From positions 1-32,619 of the forward strand of contig JALWVW010000385.1 of NCBI GenBank assembly GCA_027079365.1: a stretch of DNA of 32,619 bases, given 5' to 3'. The DNA comes from Campylobacteraceae bacterium (GTDB taxonomy: Bacteria; Campylobacterota; Campylobacteria; Campylobacterales; Sulfurovaceae). A model generated the notes under the pieces. That model did not search any database. It worked only from the letters and a program-made list of their open reading frames with translations, and had not been told where the DNA came from. Position 1 is the first letter of the stretch. Every line of letters starts with the position of its first letter. Made by a program: the position numbers and the translations under genes. This document shows positions 17,161-25,145 of this stretch, piece by piece.

Positions 17161-18053
17161 GACTGTGAAGCTACTTCCAGTGTAATGATACTATCTTCTA
17201 TGCTTGCCAGAGAACCTTTCTCTCCGGTCTTGACATAGAGGATAAATGCCTCCAGCTCTTTGAGCAGTGGTTCATCTTTTTTGATATGGCAGTCTCTGAC
17301 GACATAGGAGTTTTGCTTGCTGTAGCCGGAGTATTCTGTGAGGTTTTGTGTGATGAGATCGGCCTCCAGATAGACCTGTTTACAGGCTACTTCGATGACC
17401 CGTTTTTTGAAAGGCGTGAGCCAGTTGGTGAGAATATTGGCAATGATATTGTCCTCAAGCTCAAAATTGAGTACGGCATTGTCTTCGTGATGGTTGTGTA
17501 TCTTTCTGGATTTGAAGACTGCTTGGTTCTTGATGTTCTTATGGGTAATGAAACGCATCAGATCAATATCATGAACAGAGAGGTCAGTCAGGACACCTAC
17601 ATCGGCGATACGAGGGGGAAAGGGTCCTACTCTGCTGATGGAGATTGTGTAGATCTCTCTGCCTTCAAGCTCTTTTTGCAGTGCCTGCACGACAGGGTTG
17701 AAGCGTTCTACATGGCCTACGCAGCTCTTGACTCCTTTGTCTTTGGCAGCTTCGAGTATCACCCTGGCATCCTCTGCTGTGGCAGCAGCAGGCTTTTCGA
17801 TAAAGATATCAATTCCTCGCTCTATGCATGCCAGTGCCACCTCTTTGTGTAAAAAGGTAGGGATGGCGATGACTACAGCATCGGGCTTTGTATTTTCGAG
17901 CATAGAGGTGAGCTCAGTGAAGCAGGGTTCCTGGTAGCCCTCCAATGCCACAGTGTCGCAGAGCCCTACGATCGTGGCTTGTTCTTGCAGCTCTTTTAGG
18001 ATACGGTAGTGGTTTTTTCCCATGGCACCCAATCCGACGATGGCGATCTTCAT
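17157..18053 (-). CDS. gnnA: Gfo/Idh/MocA oxidoreductase, GnnA-type UDP-GlcNAc 3-dehydrogenase
   Basis: About 298 residues. The N-terminal Rossmann fold has IAIVGLGAMGKNHYRIL; the catalytic region has FIEKPAA (Lys about 87) and GHVERFNP, then SVHDIDLMRFI in the alpha/beta domain. General family: NAD-dependent sugar oxidoreductases. The specific call rests on context: in Acidithiobacillus ferrooxidans, gnnA and gnnB lie between lpxA and lpxB and convert UDP-GlcNAc to the 3-keto and then 3-amino sugar nucleotide, and the same set occurs here. ATGATG offers two starts, at 18056 and 18053; AGGAGG lies 4 and 7 nt upstream of them, so the second is preferred. It slightly overlaps gnnB and lpxA. A related surface-sugar oxidase is the alternative. 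Confidence 0.8.
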   Translation of the reverse strand: MKIAIVGLGAMGKNHYRILKELQEQATIVGLCDTVALEGYQEPCFTELTSMLENTKPDAVVIAIPTFLHKEVALACIERGIDIFIEKPAAATAEDARVILEAAKDKGVKSCVGHVERFNPVVQALQKELEGREIYTISISRVGPFPPRIADVGVLTDLSVHDIDLMRFITHKNIKNQAVFKSRKIHNHHEDNAVLNFELEDNIIANILTNWLTPFKKRVIEVACKQVYLEADLITQNLTEYSGYSKQNSYVVRDCHIKKDEPLLKELEAFILYVKTGEKGSLASIEDSIITLEVASQS

Positions 18054-19159
18054 CATAGTTCCTCCTTGATAGCAGTGGTAATATAGTCCTGATCCTCAGG
18101 AGTGAGATAAGGGCTCATTGGTAGTGAGAGAATCTCTTCGCTAACCTTTTCTGAAACAGGGAAATCACCTTTGGCGTATCCAAGTGAGGCAAAAGCTTCC
18201 TGCAGATGCAGCGGCATAGGATAGTGTATGGCTACAGGTATGTCTCTCTTCTGAAGGTATGCGATCAGTGCCTCTCTGCGTGTGCTGCGTACAGAATACT
18301 GTGCATAGACAGAGCTGTTTCCTTCTGCTATGTGAGGCGTGACAAGTGTTGTCTCATCTAGAAGCTTGGTGTAGCGTGTCCCTATGTGGTCTCTGCGGGA
18401 AATTTCACTGTCAAAATGTGTGAGCTTGACACCAAGTACGGCTGCCTGTATGGTATCGAGCCGTCCATTGATACCAATCAATGCATGTTTGTAGCGTTCA
18501 TTTTGTCCATGGTTTAGCAGCATTCTGATCTTTGCAGCCAGCATATCATCAGAAGTAAAGAGTGCACCTCCGTCTCCATAGGCTCCCAGTGGCTTGGAAG
18601 GGAAGAAAGAGGTGCAGCCTATGGTGGAGAGGTTACAGGATTTTTTGCCCTTGTAGGTGGCTCCAAAGCTCTGGCAGCCATCCTCGATGACAGGCAGGGC
18701 ATATTTGGCAGCAATCGCATTGATCGCATCCATATCAGCACACTGCCCATAGAGAGAGACAGGGAGGATTGCTTTGGTTTTATCTGTAACAGCAGCTTCT
18801 ATCAGAGCAGGGTCGATATTGTATGTCTGTACATCGATATCCACAAAGACTGCTTTTGCGCCCAGCAGAGCAATCACCTCTGCGGTGGCAATGAAGGTAA
18901 AAGGGGTGGTGATCACCTCGTCCCCAGGGCCAATCTCCAGTGCCATCAGTGCCAGCAGTAGTGCATCGGTGCCACTGCTGCATCCGATCGCATGTGTCGC
19001 GCCGGTATAGGCTGCCAGATCAGCCTCAAGTGTCTGTAATACTGCTCCACCGATAAACTGTGTGGATGCCATCACTTCCAGTACGGCTGTGTCTAGCTCC
19101 CCTTTGTACTCCTGGTATTGGGCCTGGAGATCGATGAAATTGATCTGTCGTTTGCTCAT
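18053..19159 (-). CDS. gnnB: DegT/DnrJ/EryC1 aminotransferase, GnnB-type
   Basis: PLP-dependent sugar aminotransferase of 368 residues. It would convert the 3-keto UDP-GlcNAc made by GnnA into UDP-GlcNAc3N, giving lipid A a 2,3-diamino sugar that carries amide-linked chains. FIDLQAQYQ opens the protein as is typical. IGCSSGTDALLLAL binds the PLP phosphate, Asp160 (IEDGCQS) pairs with the pyridine nitrogen, and Lys189 in FFPSKPLGAYGDGG is the Schiff-base lysine. The track starts at 19273, within lpxB; ATG at 19159 overlaps the lpxB stop (ATGA) and has AAAGG upstream, giving the family N-terminus. DegT proteins act on many sugars, so the assignment depends on its place between lpxB and gnnA. 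Confidence 0.85.
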   Translation of the reverse strand: MSKRQINFIDLQAQYQEYKGELDTAVLEVMASTQFIGGAVLQTLEADLAAYTGATHAIGCSSGTDALLLALMALEIGPGDEVITTPFTFIATAEVIALLGAKAVFVDIDVQTYNIDPALIEAAVTDKTKAILPVSLYGQCADMDAINAIAAKYALPVIEDGCQSFGATYKGKKSCNLSTIGCTSFFPSKPLGAYGDGGALFTSDDMLAAKIRMLLNHGQNERYKHALIGINGRLDTIQAAVLGVKLTHFDSEISRRDHIGTRYTKLLDETTLVTPHIAEGNSSVYAQYSVRSTRREALIAYLQKRDIPVAIHYPMPLHLQEAFASLGYAKGDFPVSEKVSEEILSLPMSPYLTPEDQDYITTAIKEEL

Positions 19160-20217
19160 AAGAGACCTTTCTTTGGTTGTAATATCAGTTGGGCGGTGGG
19201 TTTTGCACTGCCATGCTGGAGATAATGGAGCAGAGAGAGTGAGTCCTGATAGAGCTGCTCCCGATCCATACACCGCATGGTTTCTATCAGTTTGGCAGCT
19301 GTGACATCTGCCTGTATCAGCTCTGGATGCAGTACTCTGTTCTTGTCTGCTTTGAGCAGAATATTGCCTAAGCCTATGAAAGGAATTCTTACAAGTAGCC
19401 GATAGAGTAGATAGTCCAAAGGTGCAAACTTGTATACCAATGCAAAAGGTGTACCAATCAGTGATGCTTCCAGTGTAGCAGTTCCTTTACAGATAAAGGC
19501 AAAATCACTCTCAAGCAGTGCTGTTCTGGCATCATACCTTACTTCAAATGCCGTAAGGGTACCATAAAGTGTATCTATTTCCTCTTTGGAAAAGTGTCTG
19601 GGGATGACGATTAGAGCTTTGATATCCAGCCTAGATACTGTCTCTTCAAAGATTGGCATCAGCTTGCGAATGATACTTTTGCGTGATCCGGGCATGAAAC
19701 AGAGGGTGTTGATCTCCGGGTTAATACTGGTTTTGAACTGACTGATCTGATCAAGGAGCGGGTGGCCGACATAGGTGATAGGGGCACTGTCACTATAATA
19801 GTTCTTTTCAAAGGGTAGGATAGAGGCGAGCGTATCAATCCTCTCTTCGAGCTTTCGGATGCGCCCCCGCTTCCATGCCCAGGCTTCTGGGAGGATATAG
19901 TAGATGATCTCTTTGTTGGGGTACTTTTTCTTGAGTTTCTTGGCAAGAGGGAGATTGAATCCGGAGGCATCGATCAGCAGGACTTTGTCTGCCTGGGCTG
20001 CCAGTGTGACCATCTCTTCTGCAAGTTTGAGAAAGTAGTGGAGTTTTTTGAGGGCATCGACATACCCCATCACTGCCAGTGACTGCACATCTGCAATAGG
20101 ATTACCGAGTGCCTTGTCGAAAATACCCAAGAGTTCCAGATCTGAGGGCAAATATGGCAATAAAGATTTAAGGTGGGTATTGGCAGAGTATTCATGGGCA
20201 GAGACAAGGAGCTTCAT
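19156..20217 (-). CDS. lpxB: Lipid-A-disaccharide synthase
   Basis: Condenses UDP-diacyl sugar with lipid X to make the tetra-acyl disaccharide of lipid A at the inner-membrane face. The N-terminus MKLLVSAHEYSANTHLKSLL is the variant I recall from Campylobacterota in place of the E. coli GEASGD motif. LLIDASGFNLPLAKKL, YYILPEAWAWKRGR, YVGHPLLD and CFMPGSRKSIIRKLMP are family signatures, and CKGTATLEASLIGTPFALVYK is the donor-site motif. The track uses TTG at 20229; ATG at 20217 is preferred because it gives the family N-terminus, though no strong ribosome site is seen. First gene of the lipid A operon, divergent from ubiD. 353 residues, slightly short for the family. Confidence 0.9.
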   Translation of the reverse strand: MKLLVSAHEYSANTHLKSLLPYLPSDLELLGIFDKALGNPIADVQSLAVMGYVDALKKLHYFLKLAEEMVTLAAQADKVLLIDASGFNLPLAKKLKKKYPNKEIIYYILPEAWAWKRGRIRKLEERIDTLASILPFEKNYYSDSAPITYVGHPLLDQISQFKTSINPEINTLCFMPGSRKSIIRKLMPIFEETVSRLDIKALIVIPRHFSKEEIDTLYGTLTAFEVRYDARTALLESDFAFICKGTATLEASLIGTPFALVYKFAPLDYLLYRLLVRIPFIGLGNILLKADKNRVLHPELIQADVTAAKLIETMRCMDREQLYQDSLSLLHYLQHGSAKPTAQLILQPKKGLL

Positions 20218-20243
20218 GGGCTGGCACAACTTTATTTTTAATC

Positions 20244-20251
20244 AGTATAAT
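20244..20251. promoter_or_regulatory. Overlapping -10 boxes between lpxB and ubiD
   Basis: AGTATAAT reads TATAAT (20246-20251) toward ubiD and TATACT (20249-20244) toward lpxB. The lpxB ATG would lie about 27 nt away and the ubiD ATG about 60 nt away. It is the only promoter-like sequence I see in the 94-nt divergent gap; no -35 boxes are evident. Shared use would make the two directions compete. Confidence 0.4.
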
Positions 20252-20311
20252 ACTCTTTTATGCGTAATAAATAGTTAATGGTTGCCCATAAAAGCTAAAT
20301 AAAGGATAGTA

Positions 20312-22126
20312 ATGCAAGATGTAGTACAGTGGCTGAAAGATCATGGCGATCTCAAGATCATAGATACCCCTTTGGATGTCGAGTTGGAGATCCCGCATGT
20401 GGCCTATCTGGAGGTCAAACGGGAGAACTCCAGACCGATACTTTTTACCAAGCCTATCTATCGTGCCAAAGGGATCGAATATGAGATGCCTGTGTTGATG
20501 AATATCTTTGCCAACCGTGAGGTGACAGAGAAGATATTTGGCAAGCATCCTGATGAGGTGGCACAGGGTATCGATGATCTTCTAAAACTCAAGCCACCTA
20601 AGGGGCTCAAAGCCAAACTGGCAATGCTGCCCAAGCTCTTCTCGCTGAAAAATGTCTTCCCCAAGCGCATGAAAGGCAAAGGTGCTTGCCAAGAGGTAGT
20701 CATCCCCAGAGCAGAAGTCGATCTAGATACGCTGCCAATCCTCAAGACATGGGAAGAGGATGGCGGACGGTTTATCACCATGGGGCAGGTCTATACCCGC
20801 TCTCTGGATGGAAGTATGCAAAACCTAGGTATGTACCGCCTCCAGCAGTATGGAAAGAACCGTCTAGGGATGCACTGGCAGATACACAAGGATGCCAGCC
20901 ATTTCTTTGACCAGTATCAGCGTGCAGGCAAAAAGATGCCGGTCACTGTAGCCATTGGAGGTGATCCGCTCTATATCTGGTGTGGACAGGCACCGATGCC
21001 ACATGGAATGTTTGAGTTGTTACTCTATGGCTTTGTTAGAAATAAAAATGCCCGCATTGTTAAATCACTGACCAACGAGATTTATATCCCTGCCGATGTG
21101 GATGTGGCAATAGAAGGCTTTGTTGATCCAGAACTTACCGAGATCGAGGGGCCTTTTGGAGACCACACGGGTTACTATACCCTCAAAGAACCGTTTCCTG
21201 TGATGGATATCGAGACGATCACAATGAAGAAGAATCCTATCTTTCAGGCGACCGTCGTAGGTAAGCCGCCGCTGGAGGATAAGTATATGGGCTGGGCGAC
21301 AGAGCGTATCTTCCTGCCGATGCTCAAGCCTATGGCGCCTGATCTTATCGATTACTATATGCCTGAAAACGGCGTCTTTCACAACCTCATACTGGCAAAG
21401 ATGAAAACCCTCTACAAAGGACATGCCCAGCAGTTTATGCATGCATTTTGGGGGGTAGGGCAGATGAGTTTCGTCAAGCATGCGATCTTTGTCGGAGAGG
21501 ATGCGCCTGCATTGGAGGAGCATGAAGCACTCACCGAGCATATTCTCAACAGATTGGAGAGGGGAAAGATCCTCATTACCCAAGGTATCGTCGATCATCT
21601 CGATCACTCTTCTCCTGAGCAGTTGGTAGGTGGAAAACTGGGGGTCGATGCTACAGGAGAAGAGGCAGCGGCTGGGGTAGAGATGCTCCATACCGATGCA
21701 GAGCTGCTGACGATGATACAGCAGATTGATGAGCGGGTCAAAGGACTCAAGCAGTATATGACCCACACCAAAAACCCAATCTGCGTCATCACGGTAGATA
21801 AGCAGCAGTCACAAAAGTACCTCATCTCCAAGCTCCATAGCCTCAGTCCTTATATCAAGCTTCTCCTCATCGTCGATGAGGAGGGGAATGATCTGGAGAA
21901 CCCCTATATGCTCATCTGGCGTGTGGTCAACAATATTGACGCCCAGCGAGATATCACTCTAGAGCCTTTTATCGCAGTAGATGGCACCAACAAAAACAAA
22001 CATGACGGCTACGACAGAGAGTGGCCAGGCGATACGCTCTGTACCCGAGAGGTACTGGAGAGCCTGCGTGAGCGGGGATTGGTAGAGTGGGATGAAGTGT
22101 TTGCTCAGCAGTGGGGACTATTGTAG
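20312..22126 (+). CDS. ubiD: UbiD-family decarboxylase (menaquinone pathway type)
   Basis: Prenylated-FMN-dependent decarboxylase of 604 residues. EIEGPFGDHTGYYT is the conserved UbiD segment; other family stretches are MGWATERIFLPMLKPMAPD, MPHGMFELLLYG and FWGVGQMSFVKH. The length and the long N-terminal region fit the menaquinone biosynthesis decarboxylase group (SCO4490 type), which acts on a cyclic naphthoate-type intermediate of the futalosine route; Campylobacterota use this route. AAAGGA lies about 6 nt before the ATG. In Campylobacter jejuni, as I recall, ubiD follows hemC closely; here the kinase pair and lipid A operon lie between. The stop codon TAG is the first part of a palindromic element (22124 on). 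Confidence 0.88.
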   Translation: MQDVVQWLKDHGDLKIIDTPLDVELEIPHVAYLEVKRENSRPILFTKPIYRAKGIEYEMPVLMNIFANREVTEKIFGKHPDEVAQGIDDLLKLKPPKGLKAKLAMLPKLFSLKNVFPKRMKGKGACQEVVIPRAEVDLDTLPILKTWEEDGGRFITMGQVYTRSLDGSMQNLGMYRLQQYGKNRLGMHWQIHKDASHFFDQYQRAGKKMPVTVAIGGDPLYIWCGQAPMPHGMFELLLYGFVRNKNARIVKSLTNEIYIPADVDVAIEGFVDPELTEIEGPFGDHTGYYTLKEPFPVMDIETITMKKNPIFQATVVGKPPLEDKYMGWATERIFLPMLKPMAPDLIDYYMPENGVFHNLILAKMKTLYKGHAQQFMHAFWGVGQMSFVKHAIFVGEDAPALEEHEALTEHILNRLERGKILITQGIVDHLDHSSPEQLVGGKLGVDATGEEAAAGVEMLHTDAELLTMIQQIDERVKGLKQYMTHTKNPICVITVDKQQSQKYLISKLHSLSPYIKLLLIVDEEGNDLENPYMLIWRVVNNIDAQRDITLEPFIAVDGTNKNKHDGYDREWPGDTLCTREVLESLRERGLVEWDEVFAQQWGLL

Positions 22127-22202
22127 GGGCAGGCCTTGTGTCTGCCTATGGAACATAGACAAATATTGTCATATTGATGGGTAGGCACAAGGCCTGCCCC
22201 TC
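22124..22202. repeat. REP-like palindromic element
   Basis: Two 15-nt arms, GGGGCAGGCCTTGTG (22126-22140) and CACAAGGCCTGCCCC (22186-22200), are exact reverse complements. The pairing continues imperfectly (CTGCCTAT against ATGGGTAGGC) and surrounds a small inner hairpin GACAA-ATA-TTGTC. Translated, the element gives the GGAGLVPT-like and GRHKACPY-like peptides seen in many spurious ORFs across bacteria, which marks it as a dispersed palindrome. It supplies the ubiD stop codon and ends about 15 nt before the next ATG. It may act as an mRNA stabiliser or attenuator; no T-run follows, so it is not a classic terminator. Confidence 0.75.
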
Positions 22203-22216
22203 CGAGAGGATAAAAG

Positions 22217-22597
22217 ATGAAACAACTGACTATCAGGGTACTAGATGGAGAATACTCCATCCATAGATTCTCACCCGAAAAGAGCCTTCCTGTTGAGGCA
22301 TTGGGAAGCTCTTTCCTTTCCATTACTAAAACAGCAGAAGAACTCTCTATCGTCTGTGATGCAGCGATCGATCTGGAGGCTGAGAAGGTAGAATGCGGTT
22401 GGTCTTGCCTAAAAGTACTAGGCCCCTTGGACTTTTCCTTGACAGGAATCCTTGCCAAGCTCTCTGCTGTACTGGCAGAAGCAGAGGTCAGCCTCTTTGC
22501 AATCTCTACTTACGATACGGATTATATTCTGGTCAAATCAGAGAGGGTAGCGATGGCCGTTGAGGCACTTGAAGTACAAGGGTATCATATTTCATGA
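22217..22597 (+). CDS. ACT-domain protein
   Basis: 126 residues, soluble. Two ACT-like halves: LTIRVLDGEYSIHRFSPEK, then LSIVCDA; and LDFSLTGILAKLSAVLAEAEVSLFAISTYDTDYILVK, the typical ACT_7 pattern in which a regulatory ligand (often an amino acid) binds between domains. No enzyme domain is attached. AGAGGA lies about 7 nt before the ATG, just after the palindrome. Its stop overlaps the start of the Crp/Fnr gene (ATGA), so the two are probably made together and may act in one response. Ligand unknown. Confidence 0.8.
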   Translation: MKQLTIRVLDGEYSIHRFSPEKSLPVEALGSSFLSITKTAEELSIVCDAAIDLEAEKVECGWSCLKVLGPLDFSLTGILAKLSAVLAEAEVSLFAISTYDTDYILVKSERVAMAVEALEVQGYHIS

Positions 22598-23199
22598 AGT
22601 TAGATATCTATGCCGCCTATAGAGAGTTTGCAGATGCTTACGTACCACTCAATGCGATAGAATGGACACTGTTTAAAAATAAACTGATTCCCAAAAGGTA
22701 CAAAAAAGGTGAAACGATACACTATGCTGGGGATATCTGCGATAACCTTCTTTTCATTGGTCATGGACTTGTGAGACTCTATATTATTGATGAAAATGGC
22801 AAAGATCATACCTGGAATATCTGCTTCAATGATAAAAATGCACAGATGCTCAACCTCTTTGTGGTAGATTATGACAGCTTTGTCAACCAGACTGCCTCGC
22901 AGATCAGTTTTGAGGTTTTGGAAGACTGCGAGTTGCTCTCTTTGGGATATGATGAGATGCAACAGATGTATAGACAGCTTAAAAAATCAGAAAGATTCGG
23001 CAGACTGATGGCTGAACTGGCCTACTCATACATGCATAATCTCGTCATAGACAGGCTGACCAAAAGTGCCCAGGAAAGGTATGAGATGCTGATGAGGCAA
23101 ACCCCCGCACTCATGGATAAAGTACCACAATATCATATTGCTAGTTATCTGGGCATCACCCCACAACACCTGAGCAGATTGAAAAATGAACCTATGTGA
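22594..23199 (+). CDS. Crp/Fnr-family transcription regulator
   Basis: 201 residues. N-terminal cyclic-nucleotide-type beta barrel (KKGETIHYAGDICDNLLFIGHGLVRLY), a long dimerisation helix (LMAELAYSYMHNLVIDRL), and a C-terminal helix-turn-helix with HIASYLGITPQHLSRLKN. The Arg-Thr/Ser cAMP pocket signature is absent and no N-terminal cysteine cluster for an Fe-S centre is seen, so it is neither a true CRP nor an FNR; it resembles the CRP-like sensors of unknown ligand. It ends only four residues after the recognition helix, a little shorter than usual. Overlaps the ACT-domain gene by 4 nt. Confidence 0.88.
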   Translation: MKLDIYAAYREFADAYVPLNAIEWTLFKNKLIPKRYKKGETIHYAGDICDNLLFIGHGLVRLYIIDENGKDHTWNICFNDKNAQMLNLFVVDYDSFVNQTASQISFEVLEDCELLSLGYDEMQQMYRQLKKSERFGRLMAELAYSYMHNLVIDRLTKSAQERYEMLMRQTPALMDKVPQYHIASYLGITPQHLSRLKNEPM

Positions 23200-23222
23200 A
23201 TGACAAAGCTTCTATGATAGTG

Positions 23223-23228
23223 TATACT
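23223..23228 (+). promoter_or_regulatory. Possible -10 box before the DUF2141 gene
   Basis: TATACT in the 51-nt gap after the Crp/Fnr gene, about 22 nt before the ATG at 23251, with AAGGAG between them. No -35 found; read-through from upstream is an alternative. Confidence 0.3.
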
Positions 23229-23250
23229 TCGCCAAAAAGGAGTAGCTCTT

Positions 23251-23658
23251 ATGACTAGAAGCATCGCCATCATTGTCAGTATGACCATAGGCATATATGC
23301 AGGAGACATCCACCTGCATATCACAGGACTCAACCAGCCTCTGGGAGATGTGCAAATCGGACTTTATAGCCGAGCAAAAGGGTTTTTGCATGCCGATCGT
23401 GCCTATAAAAAAATCATACGAAAAGCCAAAAAGTCTCTCTACTGCCGCTTCAAGCATATACCCAAGGGAACCTATGCTATTGCCGTTTTCCATGATGCCA
23501 ACAGAAATGGCATACTGGATAAAAACTTTCTGGGTATTCCCAAGGAGCAGACCGGCACATCCAACAATGTGCTAGTGCATTTCGGGCCACCTAGTTTTGA
23601 AAAAGCCAAATTTATACATACCGGAAAGACAAAACTCTCCATCAGGTTGCGACAGTGA
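23251..23658 (+). CDS. DUF2141 exported protein
   Basis: 135 residues, with a signal peptide (RSIAIIVSMTIGIYAG) and so periplasmic or exported. The mature part is an Ig-like beta domain: LHITGLNQPLGDVQIGLY, a GTYAIAVFHDANRNGILDKN segment whose Asp/Asn loop looks like a calcium-binding site, then GIPKEQTGTSNN and a final FGPPSFEKAKF. These are the DUF2141 signatures. Function is unknown. AAGGAG lies about 9 nt before the ATG. The stop overlaps the GTG start of the FAD enzyme by 4 nt, so the two are likely co-translated. Confidence 0.8.
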   Translation: MTRSIAIIVSMTIGIYAGDIHLHITGLNQPLGDVQIGLYSRAKGFLHADRAYKKIIRKAKKSLYCRFKHIPKGTYAIAVFHDANRNGILDKNFLGIPKEQTGTSNNVLVHFGPPSFEKAKFIHTGKTKLSIRLRQ

Positions 23659-25103
23659 AGCACGTTGTTGTCGTAGGTGCTGGGCTTGGTGGTCTCACTG
23701 CTGGTGCATTACTTGCCAAAGAGGGATACAGTGTCACAATACTTGAACAGCACACTGTCGTGGGTGGCTGCGCGACCACTTTCAAGCGAAAGGGTGGATA
23801 CACCTGCGAGGTTGGGCTGCATGAGATGGATGCTGTCTATGGCGACAGGGTCAAGGAGACCTTCGCCTCACTGGGAGTGTATGAGCATGTCACCTTTGTG
23901 CAGCCTGATGCCTTTTACCATATTGCTACGGACGAGCTTGCCTTTACCATGCCTCATGATCGAGAAGCAGCCATAGAGAAGCTTGTGCTGACATTTCCCC
24001 ATGAGAAAAAGGCGATCTTGGAGTACTTTGGCTTACTGGAGACCATTACTAGGGAGTTTGAGCAGCTGATGACCGCCTCTTGGTGGCAGTATGCTATGTT
24101 TCCTTTTGTTTTCAGGCATATATTAAAGTATCGTACCACATCTACAAAGACGCTCATGGAGAGACTTTTCAAAGATGAAACGCTCAAGCTTATTCTCAAT
24201 GCCAATGTTGGGTACTATAGCGACAAAGTAGAAAACCTTAGCTTTCTTCTCCATTCGCTCGCGCAGCACTCTTACTATAGCGGTGGAGGCTGGTATATCA
24301 AAGGAGGCAGCCAGAAATTCTCTGACCACCTGGCCTCTGTTGTACGCCAGCACGGTGGCGAGGTCATCACCAAAGCGACTGTCACACAGATAGAAGCACA
24401 TGCCGTCACCTATATGCATAAAAAACAGACCATAACCATAGAGAGTGATATCGTCATCTCCAATCTCGCTCCTGCAGCTACCTATGCTCTGGCAGACATC
24501 CCCTACCACGAAAAGCGGCAGCCTGCCTCCTCTATTCTCACCATCTATATAGGCTTCAAGCATAATCTCAAGACCGTCTATGGAGAAAAGCCCTACGCCT
24601 CCTTTTTCTTCAAAGGTATCCATGATATCGAGGCGTATGATGCTATGCTGGATAGTGCTATAGAGGAGAGAGGATTTGGCTTTACTGATTATTCCCAGAT
24701 CGATTCAGGACTCACAAGTGACCCAGACAAATCATTTGGAGTGATACTTACCACCGATTTTCTAGTAGAGTGGCAAGATCTATCCAAAGAAGCTTATGAG
24801 CAAAAGAAAGCGATGCTACTGGAGAGATTTTTGGATAAATTGGAGCTAGAGTATCCCAACATCAGGGAATATATCGAATTTGCCGAAGTGGCTACAGCCA
24901 AAACCATACAGAGATATATCAAGACCCCCAATGGCACTGCCTATGGGTTTGCACCCACACCTGAGCAGTTTTTTAGGATCCCCCAAGTCAAGTCAAAAAA
25001 GAGGGAGAATCTCTATTTCGTAGGTGCGTGGGTCATGGGAGGTGGATTCTCCCCGACGATCATGTCTGGGAAGATCTGCTACGAACAGATTTGTACAACT
25101 TAG
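23655..25103 (+). CDS. CrtI/retinol-saturase-like FAD-dependent oxidoreductase
   Basis: 482 residues. N-terminal dinucleotide site VVVGAGLGGLTAGALLAKEGYSVTILE with GxGxxG at 8-13, then HTVVGGCATTF and EVGLHEMD. The C-terminal FAD signature is NLYFVGAWVMGGGFSPTIMSG. This is the phytoene-desaturase and retinol-saturase superfamily, which reduces, isomerises or desaturates long lipid or isoprenoid chains. No phytoene synthase or other carotenoid gene is near, so a carotenoid role is not supported. Start is GTG at 23655, overlapping the DUF2141 stop (GTGA). One hydrophobic stretch (WWQYAMFPFVF) may help membrane contact. Substrate unknown. Confidence 0.85.
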   Translation: MKHVVVVGAGLGGLTAGALLAKEGYSVTILEQHTVVGGCATTFKRKGGYTCEVGLHEMDAVYGDRVKETFASLGVYEHVTFVQPDAFYHIATDELAFTMPHDREAAIEKLVLTFPHEKKAILEYFGLLETITREFEQLMTASWWQYAMFPFVFRHILKYRTTSTKTLMERLFKDETLKLILNANVGYYSDKVENLSFLLHSLAQHSYYSGGGWYIKGGSQKFSDHLASVVRQHGGEVITKATVTQIEAHAVTYMHKKQTITIESDIVISNLAPAATYALADIPYHEKRQPASSILTIYIGFKHNLKTVYGEKPYASFFFKGIHDIEAYDAMLDSAIEERGFGFTDYSQIDSGLTSDPDKSFGVILTTDFLVEWQDLSKEAYEQKKAMLLERFLDKLELEYPNIREYIEFAEVATAKTIQRYIKTPNGTAYGFAPTPEQFFRIPQVKSKKRENLYFVGAWVMGGGFSPTIMSGKICYEQICTT

Positions 25104-25107
25104 ATTT

Positions 25108-25116
25108 TGCTATACT
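25108..25116 (+). promoter_or_regulatory. Extended -10 promoter of the 25146 gene
   Basis: TGCTATACT follows TTAGATTT: TGN plus a five-of-six -10 hexamer. Transcription would start near 25123, leaving about 23 nt and AAAGGAG before the ATG at 25146. Confidence 0.45.
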
Positions 25117-25145
25117 TGGTGTAGCAATAAGGCAAAGGAGCTCAA

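Noticed and set aside
21065-21766. 233-codon ORF antisense to ubiD
   Set aside because: It is contained in the conserved ubiD frame; its His/Arg/Leu-rich composition is typical of a shadow.
22105-22458. Minus-strand ORF with GGAGLVPT and GRHKACPY
   Set aside because: The peptide is translation of the palindromic element plus antisense of the ACT gene, not a protein gene.
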